Shown: in pieces, positions 14,679-22,368 of the stretch
Layout: every line of letters starts with the position of its first letter
How positions within the stretch are numbered: the stretch's first letter is position 1
NCBI GenBank assembly: GCA_044371405.1
Contig: JBILTS010000024.1
Span: 1 to 22,893, forward strand
Length of the DNA: 22,893 nt
Reading direction: 5' to 3'
DNA from: RGEC01 sp044371405
GTDB taxonomy: Bacteria > Bacteroidota > Bacteroidia > NS11-12g > UBA955
Made by a program: the position numbers and the translations under genes
The notes under the pieces: model-generated
Seen by the model: the letters and a program-made list of their open reading frames with translations, nothing else
What the model was told of the DNA's origin: nothing
Databases searched by the model: none

Positions 14679-17600
14679 ATGAATACAATTTACAAAACCA
14701 TCAAGCGCAATGGTCTCAAAGCCGTTGCCCTGGGTTTAATGCTCACCGGTTCGGGGTGGGTAAAAGCCCAGTTGACCGGTACCATTACCGTAGGAACGGG
14801 TGGTACTTACTCAACATTTTCAGCGCTGGCCTCAGCGTTCAATTCTTCAGGCGTTTCCGGTCCGGTAACCGTTAACGTACTTAGCAACATCACGGAAGTG
14901 GGAACCGTAGCGTTTACCCAGCCCGGCACCAATCCTACAACCAGTACCAATACCTTCAGAATTAACGGTAATGGCTACACTGTAAGTGCACCCGGTACTC
15001 CCGAGGTTTTCCGCATGATTGGCACAGATTATTTCAACATTGACAATCTGACCATAAGCAACACAGGGACGGCCTCCAATGTGATGGGAATCCGCTTCAC
15101 TTCTGATGCTGATTTCAACATCGTTCAACGCTGCACATTGCAGTTCACATCGTTAACCGTTGGTGTTTCATCCGGTGGAGGTGCCTACATTGCTTTCTCA
15201 ACATCAACTTCATTGATTAACATGTCGGGCATGTCCGGAACTGCTAATGGCAGCAACAACTTCATTGTTAACAATGTAATGAGAACTACCAACCTCAACA
15301 GTCCAGGACCTTTCGCCGGTATTTTTGAGGTTCAAAACAGTATTAACTACACAACCACAGCCTACAACAACACATTCCGCGGCAATACTATTCAGAACTT
15401 CTTTGCCTATGGAATCAATTCCGCCTACTCAAATGGAACTGTAATTGCAAACAACGACGTAAGCCGTGCTAATGTAACTTCCAGCCTTCCCGGCACTGCT
15501 ATCTATCCTGTTTACATGATCTACAATGGAGTAAGCAGCAGAAGTAACAGGGTAGACTCAAACAACGTTCATGATTTACCATTTTTAAACGCAACGGTTA
15601 CCGGTGCTAATAACACAAACTGGAATATTCAGGTGGGCGTTGTTACAGGTACTTCTACTTACCCTACTTCAATAAGAGGCAACAGGGTAACCAATATTAT
15701 GACTAACACAGGTGGAAACCTGGGGATTTTTGCGCAGTTGAATACCTTCTGCAACATAGATGACAACATCATCACAAATCTTAGAAATAATGGCACCAGT
15801 AGCAGCTTGAACAATGGATATGTTCAAGGTATTTATTGTAACGGTGGCAATGACTACAACATTCGCAGAAACACTATTCGCGATTGTCGTCCCAACGCCA
15901 ACTTTGCTGCGATTTACTGTTCTGGTCAAACACCTGCTTCCTACGAATGGGCAATTTCTGACAACTTCATAAAAAATAATATCTCTTTGAGCACTGCATA
16001 TTCGTTTTGGAATATGTACGGTATTTATTGCAACAATGGATCATGGAATATAACCCGCAACACCATTGATGAATTGCAACAAAGTGGTCCTTATGGTTAT
16101 GTTTATTGCTTCTTTACTGTTGCAGGTACTGGCAACCATTTATGGTCATCAAATATTGCTACCCACACCCGTGGCGGCTACTACACCTACGGTCTATATA
16201 GCAGCGCTAACAGTACCGGTCAGGTTCTATTCAAACAAAACACATTGAACTTCAACGTTACTGCAGGTTTCGGTTGGAACTACTACAACTGGTTTACCTA
16301 CGGAACTGGTACTGCCAGAACTACATATGAAGGAAATATTTTTTATGACAATACACCTTACTACTGGGGTTTCCAATATTGGACTACCAGCACGAACATG
16401 ACTTTCACCAATAACCATATTTTCGCACCTTTCTCTGGGTGGGGTTTTTATGGATATTACCCAACAGCAGGTTATATGTATGACTATAATAGCTGGAAAA
16501 CTTCAGGAGCGGGTGGACAAATTGGAGATATTTACGCTGACCCATTGTTTACCAATGTTACCACACGCGATTTCCGTCCACGTGAATTCATGACCCAGAA
16601 CAACGTGAATACAACAGCCAATGCGCCTACTGAAAATAATGGAAAAAACAGAAATCCAGTAAAATCTGATCGTGGTGCCATGGAAAATTTCATGGACATT
16701 CAGGCCGTTAGTTCAAATCTGTCGGTCCCTTCAAGTATCTGTGCAGGTTGGGAGCAAAATCTGAATATCCAGGTAAAAAATCTTTACACCCAAGACACAG
16801 CATATAATTTTAATGTAGCTTATTCTTACACAGGTGGTCCCAAAACTACACGCACCGTTACCAAAAGATTGCTAACCAATGATACTAACTTGGTAAGTTT
16901 TTCGGTACCAATCAGAATCAATGCTCTAGGCAGGGTACGCGTTGCTGTTTTCATCGATATTCCAGATGATAACGCAGCCAACGATTCTATTGTCTTCGTA
17001 ACTGATGTTAAACCAGCCCCCGGCGGTGGAAAATACAGCAAGGGAACTTCACCAACGCTGGCGTTCTACCAATTGGGAAGGGGTAATGATGTTACTCAGA
17101 TTAAAAAACCTGTTTATTACCACGTGAACTCACCCAGGGCCTACTCTAATGCTGATTATTGGGACGGCACCGGTTCATCTACCGGTAAAAAATGGACTGC
17201 TTCAGTATTTGCCCAAACTGTAAAAGGCACCCTGTTAAGTGGTACCGGCAGCATCAGCAAACATGCTACAGGCACCAATGATCTGGAGGTAAAATTTGAA
17301 ACATCCAATGCTGCATATGAAGACAGCATGATCACAGTGGTTACCAAAATCACTGATTTGGGCAATGGTTGTGATACATTCATCAAGCGCGATGTATTGA
17401 TTTATCCTACCATCGTAGCTGACTTCAAATATGCTACCAAAATATGTGACGGTGAGTCAGTAGCATTTGATCAGGCCAGCACAGTACGTAGCGGTTCTAT
17501 GGAATTCTTCTGGAATTTTGGAACCGGCGTAGCTTCCGATACTTCTGCGGCTCCTTCACCTGTATTCCAGTTCCCTAAGGCAGGTACTTACAGGGTTAAG

Positions 17601-19205
17601 ATGTACGCAAGAACATTACCCTATGGATTTGTATCTATTGACAGTGCTGACATAGTGGTAAATCCCATACCTACAGTTAAATTCTCAAAACAAAATGCAT
17701 GCGAAGGTCAGGATTTGGTATTCATCAACCAGACTACCCCATCAACCGGTATCGTGTCTAACTGGAACTGGGGCAATGGTCAAAATAAAATTGACAACAA
17801 TACCACTGTTAAGTATAAGTACAGCACCCCTGGTTCTTATGTAGTTACCTTAACTGCAGACCTGAACGGCTGCGTTGGAACTTCAAGCCAGCGTGTGTAT
17901 CAGTTCCCTACCCCGAAAGCATCTTTCACACAGGTAGCAGGATCTTGTGATAACGATGAATATGCCTTTGCTAACAAGTCTACCATCGCCTCTGGCACCT
18001 TTGGTTCTTACTGGAACTTCGGTGACAACACCTATTCTACCGAAGATGACACCAAAAAAGTGTTTGGTACGCCCGGCAGCAAAACTGTTAAGCTTTCAGT
18101 TACCAGTGTATTCGGATGTAAAGATTCTTTCCCATTGACATTTACTGTGCTGGAAAGCCCCAAGGTGTCATTCGTAAATACACCTGCCTGCTCACGCACA
18201 GCGACCGAATTTACCAACACCACTCCTACTGTGAGCGGTGCCGGTGGAACAGTGAAAAACTACTCCTGGACATTTGGTGATGGTGGTACTTCCATCCTGG
18301 AGAGCCCCAAATACAGCTGGAGCTCACTGGGTCCAAAAACTGTTACCTACAACATTGAACTGATGAACGGATGTAAAGGCACATTCACCAAAGCCCTGAC
18401 TGTTGGTATTCAGCCCAAAGCATCTTTCACCGCACAAAGCGTTTGTCTTGGTAAGCCAATGACTTTCGACAACACCAGCACATGGCCTCAGGGCGATATC
18501 AGCTGGCTGTGGAACTTCGGTGATGGTACTACCTCTACTTCATCCAAGCCCGTGCACACATACAACAAAGCGTTCTCTCCGAACGTTACCCTGTATGCAA
18601 GCATAGCTGGTGGTTGCACAGATTCAATGGTAATTCCTGTAAACATCTTTGAAGGCCCCCGCACTTGTGATTTCACAATCAATACCGACTACGCCTATGG
18701 CTTCCGCGGTGTGAAACTGAATCCTTTGAACGCATCTACCGGCGTAGCTGGCGGACAAGACAAAGTTCAGTACAACTGGGTATTCCAGGGTGGTGGTACC
18801 AATACTACCAGCGGTGTTAATGCTGAAACTCAGTATGACTTCCAGGCAGATGGTGCTTATGACGTTACCATGCGTGCAAGATCTACCACTGCTCCTTTCT
18901 GCGAATGCAGCGTAACCAAGAAAGTGGTTATGAACCGTGCTTCAGTGAAAGACCTGGAAACAACCGGTGTAGCTGTGTTCCCTAACCCCAACAACGGTCA
19001 GTTCAACCTGTCTGTGAAGAGCAGCTTCGGCAAAAACCTGAACATTGTAATTACCAACATGTCAGGCGCTGTAGTTAAACAAATCAGTGCAGAAAACAAT
19101 GGCCTGTTGAACATCAACAGCGGTAACCTTTCAGATGGTGTTTACATGGTACGTGTAAGCTCCGGCGAAAACACCGCAGTTCGCAGAATCACCATCAGCA
19201 AGTAA
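14679..19205 (+). CDS. Giant secreted beta-helix / multi-PKD protein with T9SS sorting domain
   Basis: 1508 residues. A signal peptide ends at about residue 30 (GSGWVKA, then Q). Residues 35-660 are a right-handed parallel beta-helix: short repeated strands rich in Asn, Gly, Thr and aromatics (NNTFRGNTIQNF, IRRNTIRDCRPN, WNITRNTIDEL), ending with the cap-like SDRGAMENF. Residues about 680-780 look like a CARDB-type beta-sandwich (NLNIQVKNLY to DDNAANDSIVF). Five to six PKD domains follow between about 910 and 1420, with motifs FWNFGTG, NWNWGNGQ, YWNFGDN, SWTFGDGG and WLWNFGDG; most carry a conserved cysteine pair. The C-terminal 80 residues (VAVFPNPNNGQFNLSV to VYMVRVSSGENTAVRRITISK) are a type A sorting domain for type IX secretion. 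The protein is thus exported and attached to or released from the cell surface, probably as an adhesin or glycan-binding protein; the ligand is unknown. It is monocistronic. Confidence 0.92.
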   Translation: MNTIYKTIKRNGLKAVALGLMLTGSGWVKAQLTGTITVGTGGTYSTFSALASAFNSSGVSGPVTVNVLSNITEVGTVAFTQPGTNPTTSTNTFRINGNGYTVSAPGTPEVFRMIGTDYFNIDNLTISNTGTASNVMGIRFTSDADFNIVQRCTLQFTSLTVGVSSGGGAYIAFSTSTSLINMSGMSGTANGSNNFIVNNVMRTTNLNSPGPFAGIFEVQNSINYTTTAYNNTFRGNTIQNFFAYGINSAYSNGTVIANNDVSRANVTSSLPGTAIYPVYMIYNGVSSRSNRVDSNNVHDLPFLNATVTGANNTNWNIQVGVVTGTSTYPTSIRGNRVTNIMTNTGGNLGIFAQLNTFCNIDDNIITNLRNNGTSSSLNNGYVQGIYCNGGNDYNIRRNTIRDCRPNANFAAIYCSGQTPASYEWAISDNFIKNNISLSTAYSFWNMYGIYCNNGSWNITRNTIDELQQSGPYGYVYCFFTVAGTGNHLWSSNIATHTRGGYYTYGLYSSANSTGQVLFKQNTLNFNVTAGFGWNYYNWFTYGTGTARTTYEGNIFYDNTPYYWGFQYWTTSTNMTFTNNHIFAPFSGWGFYGYYPTAGYMYDYNSWKTSGAGGQIGDIYADPLFTNVTTRDFRPREFMTQNNVNTTANAPTENNGKNRNPVKSDRGAMENFMDIQAVSSNLSVPSSICAGWEQNLNIQVKNLYTQDTAYNFNVAYSYTGGPKTTRTVTKRLLTNDTNLVSFSVPIRINALGRVRVAVFIDIPDDNAANDSIVFVTDVKPAPGGGKYSKGTSPTLAFYQLGRGNDVTQIKKPVYYHVNSPRAYSNADYWDGTGSSTGKKWTASVFAQTVKGTLLSGTGSISKHATGTNDLEVKFETSNAAYEDSMITVVTKITDLGNGCDTFIKRDVLIYPTIVADFKYATKICDGESVAFDQASTVRSGSMEFFWNFGTGVASDTSAAPSPVFQFPKAGTYRVKMYARTLPYGFVSIDSADIVVNPIPTVKFSKQNACEGQDLVFINQTTPSTGIVSNWNWGNGQNKIDNNTTVKYKYSTPGSYVVTLTADLNGCVGTSSQRVYQFPTPKASFTQVAGSCDNDEYAFANKSTIASGTFGSYWNFGDNTYSTEDDTKKVFGTPGSKTVKLSVTSVFGCKDSFPLTFTVLESPKVSFVNTPACSRTATEFTNTTPTVSGAGGTVKNYSWTFGDGGTSILESPKYSWSSLGPKTVTYNIELMNGCKGTFTKALTVGIQPKASFTAQSVCLGKPMTFDNTSTWPQGDISWLWNFGDGTTSTSSKPVHTYNKAFSPNVTLYASIAGGCTDSMVIPVNIFEGPRTCDFTINTDYAYGFRGVKLNPLNASTGVAGGQDKVQYNWVFQGGGTNTTSGVNAETQYDFQADGAYDVTMRARSTTAPFCECSVTKKVVMNRASVKDLETTGVAVFPNPNNGQFNLSVKSSFGKNLNIVITNMSGAVVKQISAENNGLLNINSGNLSDGVYMVRVSSGENTAVRRITISK

Positions 19206-19223
19206 TTGCTGTTAGTAATAGCT

Positions 19224-19260
19224 AACAAAAAAGGCACCCAAACGGGTGCCTTTTTTGTTT
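19224..19260 (+). terminator. Strong intrinsic terminator of the PKD gene, near-symmetrical
   Basis: A perfect 16-bp stem (AACAAAAAAGGCACCC / GGGTGCCTTTTTTGTT) with loop AAAC lies 18 bases after the stop. The A-tract before and T-tract after make it potentially bidirectional, so it could also stop any clpC read-through from the right. Confidence 0.93.
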
Positions 19261-19313
19261 ATTACACGATGTAATGAAAGATGTAGTGAAACCTAAATTA
19301 ATCTTTAATAATA

Positions 19314-19347
19314 GTATTGTATTACTTACATGCACATTATACAATAC
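19314..19347. repeat. 9-bp perfect inverted repeat at the left edge of the REP-like array
   Basis: GTATTGTAT (19314-19322) and ATACAATAC (19339-19347) flank a 16-base spacer and abut the first hairpin of the array at 19348. The region is AT-rich, unlike the GC-rich array beside it. It could be an element boundary or chance; only a genome-wide comparison would tell. Confidence 0.5.
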
Positions 19348-19503
19348 CGACCCTGTAGGGATCGAATCCTAATAACCCGAAGCGCAGCGTAGGGTCTCAC
19401 ACACTAAACCTATCCTGCGACCCCGGAGGGGTCATATATTAGTAACCCGAAGCGCAGCGAGGGGGTAACGATAAAACCGAACCGCTACCCCGGTGGGGTC
19501 GAA
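19348..19503. repeat. REP-like array of about 70-bp units with alternating hairpin and GAAGCGCAGCG motifs
   Basis: Two kinds of motif alternate. GC-rich palindromes are CGACCCTGTAGGGATCG (19348-19364), GACCCC-gga-GGGGTC (19419-19433) and ACCCC-ggt-GGGGT (19487-19499). Between them, TAACCCGAAGCGCAGCG occurs twice (19373-19389 and 19443-19459), each followed by a G-run. Spacing between like motifs is about 67-70 bases, giving roughly two and a half units. The array sits between two convergent genes, the usual location of bacterial REP/BIME-type elements. I recognise no transposase or CRISPR gene here. Confidence 0.7.
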
Positions 19504-19524
19504 CAGTCAATTAGAACTACAGAC

Positions 19525-19559
19525 AGAAAAAGAAAGCCCTGCCAATTGGCGGGGCTTTC
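19525..19559 (-). terminator. Intrinsic terminator of clpC
   Basis: On the minus strand GAAAGCCC-c-GCC, loop AATT, GGC-a-GGGCTTTC forms an 11-bp stem with one C/A mismatch, followed by TTTTTCT. It begins 21 bases after the clpC stop. Confidence 0.88.
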
Positions 19560-19579
19560 ATAAGAAATTTCAGTACTTT

Positions 19580-22117
19580 TTAGTCTTCTTTTTTATCTAT
19601 TTCCTTGGATTTAGATTTTACGGTGGTCATGCTAAGCTCTTCACTATCCTTTTTGTGATCCACCTTCAACTCACTGCCTTCTTTCAGATTACCTTTCAAT
19701 ACTTCCTCCGCCAGCGGTTCCTCCAGGTATTTCTGCAACGCACGCTGCAGCGGACGGGCACCAAAATCAGGATCAAAGCCCTTGTTGGCCAAAAACTCCT
19801 TGGCGGCCTTGGTCATATTGATATTGTAGCCCAAATCTGCGATGCGCTTTAGCATTTTAGCCATGCGCAAATCCAGGATATGGATGATTTCATCTTTGCC
19901 AAGACTGTTGAATACGATAATGTCATCAATCCTGTTCAGGAATTCAGGTGAGAAAAACTTCTTCAGCTGAGTTTCAATCACCTGTTTGCTTTCCTTTTCC
20001 TTCGAGGCCTCTTTGGTGCCTGTGGCAAACCCGACGCCGGTGCCAAAATCCTTGAGTGTGCGCGAACCAATATTTGAGGTCATGATAATCACGGTATTTC
20101 GGAAGTCTATCTTACGACCCAAACTGTCGGTCATCTGACCTTCATCCAGCACTTGCAGCAACAGATTAAACACATCGGGGTGTGCTTTCTCTACTTCATC
20201 AAACAATATAACGCTGTAGGGCTTGCGACGCACTTTTTCAGTGAGAAGTCCGCCCTCTTCATAACCAACATAACCGGGAGGCGCTCCTACCAAACGGCTG
20301 ACTGCAAATTTTTCCATGTATTCGCTCATGTCAATGCGGATCATGGCATCATCCGAATCAAACAGAAACTCTGACAAGGCCTTGGCTAGCTCTGTTTTAC
20401 CGACACCCGTAGGCCCCAGAAAAATAAACGAACCGATAGGTCTGTTGGGCTCTTTGAAACCGGCACGGGTACGCTGAATGGTTTTTGTGAGTTTTTCAAC
20501 GGCTTTATCCTGCCCTACCACCCTGCCTTTCAGCGTATCGGCCATTTTCAGCAGGCGTCTGCTTTCATCTTCCGCCATTCTTTTCACCGGTATACCGGTC
20601 ATCATGCTCACTACATCAGCGATATCATCTTCCGAAACGGTAAATTTCTCATTCGCCGACTGTGCCTCCCACTGTGCCTTGGCGGTTTCCAGCTCCTCCA
20701 GCAATCGTTTCTCATCATCACGCAGGCGTGCTGCTTCCTCGAAATCTTGACTCTTCACAACCCTGTTTTTCTCCACTTTAATCTCCTCAATCCTAGCCTC
20801 AAGATTTACAATTTCAGAAGGCACATGAATATTGCTGATGTGTACGCGCGCACCTGCCTCATCCAGGATGTCGATGGCTTTATCAGGTAAATGCCTGTCG
20901 CTCATGTAACGAACACTCAGATCCACGCATGCTTTCACCGCCTCGGGCGTATATACCACACCGTGGTGGTCCTCATATTTTTCACGGATATTATTCAGAA
21001 TCTCCACACTTTCTTCTGGCGTGGCAGGTTCTATCATTACCATTTGAAAACGACGCTCCAGGGCTCCGTCTTTTTCTATATACTGCCTGTATTCATCCAG
21101 GGTAGTTGCACCGATACACTGTATTTCACCTCGGGCGAGGGCCGGTTTGAACATGTTGCTTGCATCCAGCGATCCGCTGGCACCGCCGGCTCCTACGATG
21201 GTGTGTATTTCATCAATAAACAAAATCACATCATCTGCCTTTTCCAGCTCCATCATCAGGGCTTTCATGCGCTCTTCAAACTGACCGCGGTATTTGGTGC
21301 CGGCCACCATACTGGCAATATCCAAACTTACCACACGCTTATTGAAAAGCACCCTGCTCACCTTTCTTTGCACTATGCGTAAGGCAAGTCCTTCTGCAAT
21401 GGCGGTTTTACCCACACCGGGTTCGCCAATCAGCACAGGATTGTTCTTTTTACGGCGGCTCAGTATCTGGCTCACGCGCTCTATTTCTTTTTCACGACCC
21501 ACGATTGGATCCAGTTTTCCTTCCTCTGCAGATTTGGTAAGATCACGACCAAAATTATCCAGCACCGGTGTTTTGCTCTTGCCTTTGCCCTTCCTTGCCT
21601 CCGTGGCTTTCTGTTCCTCGCGGTAAAAATCTTCGGGATTGTCCTGCTCATCTCCGGGAGATTCTGCCTTTGGCGATTGCGTATCAATGCCTTCTTCCAG
21701 TGCCGACTTGAATATATCGTAGGTTATACCGTAATGGGCAAGTACCTTGGAAGCGGTGTTGTCTTCATCCCGAAGGATGCTGAGCAGTAGGTGTTCGGTA
21801 CCGATTAAATCGGTTTTGAAAATTTTGGCCTCCAGATAGGTTATTTTCAGTGCTTTTTCAGCTTGCTTGGTCAGCGGAATGTTGCCAAGATTGGTGGTGC
21901 GGTTTGCGGTTGACTTGATGGTGTCTTCAATAGACTTTTTGAGGCGGATGGTATCAATATCAAGCAAACGAAGGGTTTGCAGCGCTTTTCCTTCTCCTTC
22001 CCTGATGATGCCCAACAACAAATGCTCACAACCGATATAGTCATGACCTAGCCGAATGGCTTCTTCCCTGCTGAACTGAATAACTTCCTTTACCCGTGGC
22101 GAAAATTTGGCTTCCAT
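19580..22117 (-). CDS. clpC: ATP-dependent Clp protease ATP-binding subunit ClpC
   Basis: 845 residues, a class I Hsp100 AAA+ unfoldase that feeds substrates to ClpP. The N-domain holds two Clp repeats (about 1-70 and 78-145: GHDYIGCEHLLLGIIREGEG and TDLIGTEHLLLSILRDEDN). A charged linker follows (146-185). AAA domain 1 has Walker A GEPGVGKT (231-238), pore loop KYRG (275-278) and Walker B VILFIDE (297-303). The middle region has the UVR-type motif DFEEAARLRDDEKRLLEEL (458-476) that separates ClpC from ClpB and ClpA. AAA domain 2 has Walker A GPTGVGKT (568-575), pore loop GYVGYEEGG and Walker B VILFDE (636-641), and ends with the sensor GARPLQRALQ. The Lys/Glu-rich tail varies in the family. 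Length is normal. It is transcribed alone, divergent from dnaB. Confidence 0.96.
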   Translation of the reverse strand: MEAKFSPRVKEVIQFSREEAIRLGHDYIGCEHLLLGIIREGEGKALQTLRLLDIDTIRLKKSIEDTIKSTANRTTNLGNIPLTKQAEKALKITYLEAKIFKTDLIGTEHLLLSILRDEDNTASKVLAHYGITYDIFKSALEEGIDTQSPKAESPGDEQDNPEDFYREEQKATEARKGKGKSKTPVLDNFGRDLTKSAEEGKLDPIVGREKEIERVSQILSRRKKNNPVLIGEPGVGKTAIAEGLALRIVQRKVSRVLFNKRVVSLDIASMVAGTKYRGQFEERMKALMMELEKADDVILFIDEIHTIVGAGGASGSLDASNMFKPALARGEIQCIGATTLDEYRQYIEKDGALERRFQMVMIEPATPEESVEILNNIREKYEDHHGVVYTPEAVKACVDLSVRYMSDRHLPDKAIDILDEAGARVHISNIHVPSEIVNLEARIEEIKVEKNRVVKSQDFEEAARLRDDEKRLLEELETAKAQWEAQSANEKFTVSEDDIADVVSMMTGIPVKRMAEDESRRLLKMADTLKGRVVGQDKAVEKLTKTIQRTRAGFKEPNRPIGSFIFLGPTGVGKTELAKALSEFLFDSDDAMIRIDMSEYMEKFAVSRLVGAPPGYVGYEEGGLLTEKVRRKPYSVILFDEVEKAHPDVFNLLLQVLDEGQMTDSLGRKIDFRNTVIIMTSNIGSRTLKDFGTGVGFATGTKEASKEKESKQVIETQLKKFFSPEFLNRIDDIIVFNSLGKDEIIHILDLRMAKMLKRIADLGYNINMTKAAKEFLANKGFDPDFGARPLQRALQKYLEEPLAEEVLKGNLKEGSELKVDHKKDSEELSMTTVKSKSKEIDKKED

Positions 22118-22136
22118 GTGATGATGTCCCTTCTTA

Positions 22137-22144
22137 CAAAATTA
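22137..22144 (-). promoter_or_regulatory. Candidate -7 box (TAATTTTG) of clpC
   Basis: TAATTTTG on the minus strand matches TAnnTTTG, 19 bases before the clpC ATG. A -33 TTG at consensus spacing is not clear. Confidence 0.5.
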
Positions 22145-22175
22145 ATGTCTATAAATGGTTTAATATGATGACTAA

Positions 22176-22198
22176 CACACAAACGGTATAATTGTGTG
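22176..22198. repeat. Inverted repeat 1 in the clpC-dnaB divergent region
   Basis: CACACAA (22176-22182) and TTGTGTG (22192-22198) flank a nine-base spacer, about 35 bases upstream of the clpC -7 box. The geometry (7-9-7) is identical to that of the second repeat at 22238, although the sequences differ. Candidate operator; unproven. Confidence 0.4.
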
Positions 22199-22237
22199 GT
22201 TAAGTGTACAGTGAACAAATTTTAAGCCAGACACTAT

Positions 22238-22260
22238 ATTGTCAATGCCTGCATGACAAT
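22238..22260. repeat. Inverted repeat 2 in the clpC-dnaB divergent region
   Basis: ATTGTCA (22238-22244) and TGACAAT (22254-22260) flank a nine-base spacer. It lies 62 bases (about six helical turns) from repeat 1, between the two promoters. Candidate regulator-binding site; unproven. Confidence 0.4.
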
Positions 22261-22352
22261 CTGCCATTAAGGATTAGTTATTCACCTTTCATCCACGCCC
22301 AATGTTCAAAAATTTAGATGCGATTTGCCCTGCTGACTGCGGTTAAAAAACA

Positions 22353-22360
22353 TAATTTTG
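22353..22360 (+). promoter_or_regulatory. Candidate -7 box (TAATTTTG) of dnaB
   Basis: TAATTTTG matches TAnnTTTG and ends eight bases before the dnaB ATG, giving a very short leader. A TTTG at 22324-22327 lies 25 bases upstream, somewhat more than the usual spacing. Confidence 0.5.
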
Positions 22361-22368
22361 TTAGTCCT

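Larger units (their letters stand above)
19206..19579. other. 374-base convergent intergenic region rich in repeats
   Basis: No coding frame is credible here. In order it holds the PKD-gene terminator (19224-19260), a short hairpin ATTACA-cga-TGTAAT (19261-19275), a tandem 12-mer GATGTAATGAAA/GATGTAGTGAAA (19268-19291), a 9-bp inverted repeat (19314-19347), a REP-like array (19348-19503) and the clpC terminator (19525-19559). Confidence 0.8.

Noticed and set aside
19348..19503. Possible CRISPR array
   Set aside because: Only two to three units, the palindromic parts differ, spacing and unit length are wrong, and no cas genes are nearby.
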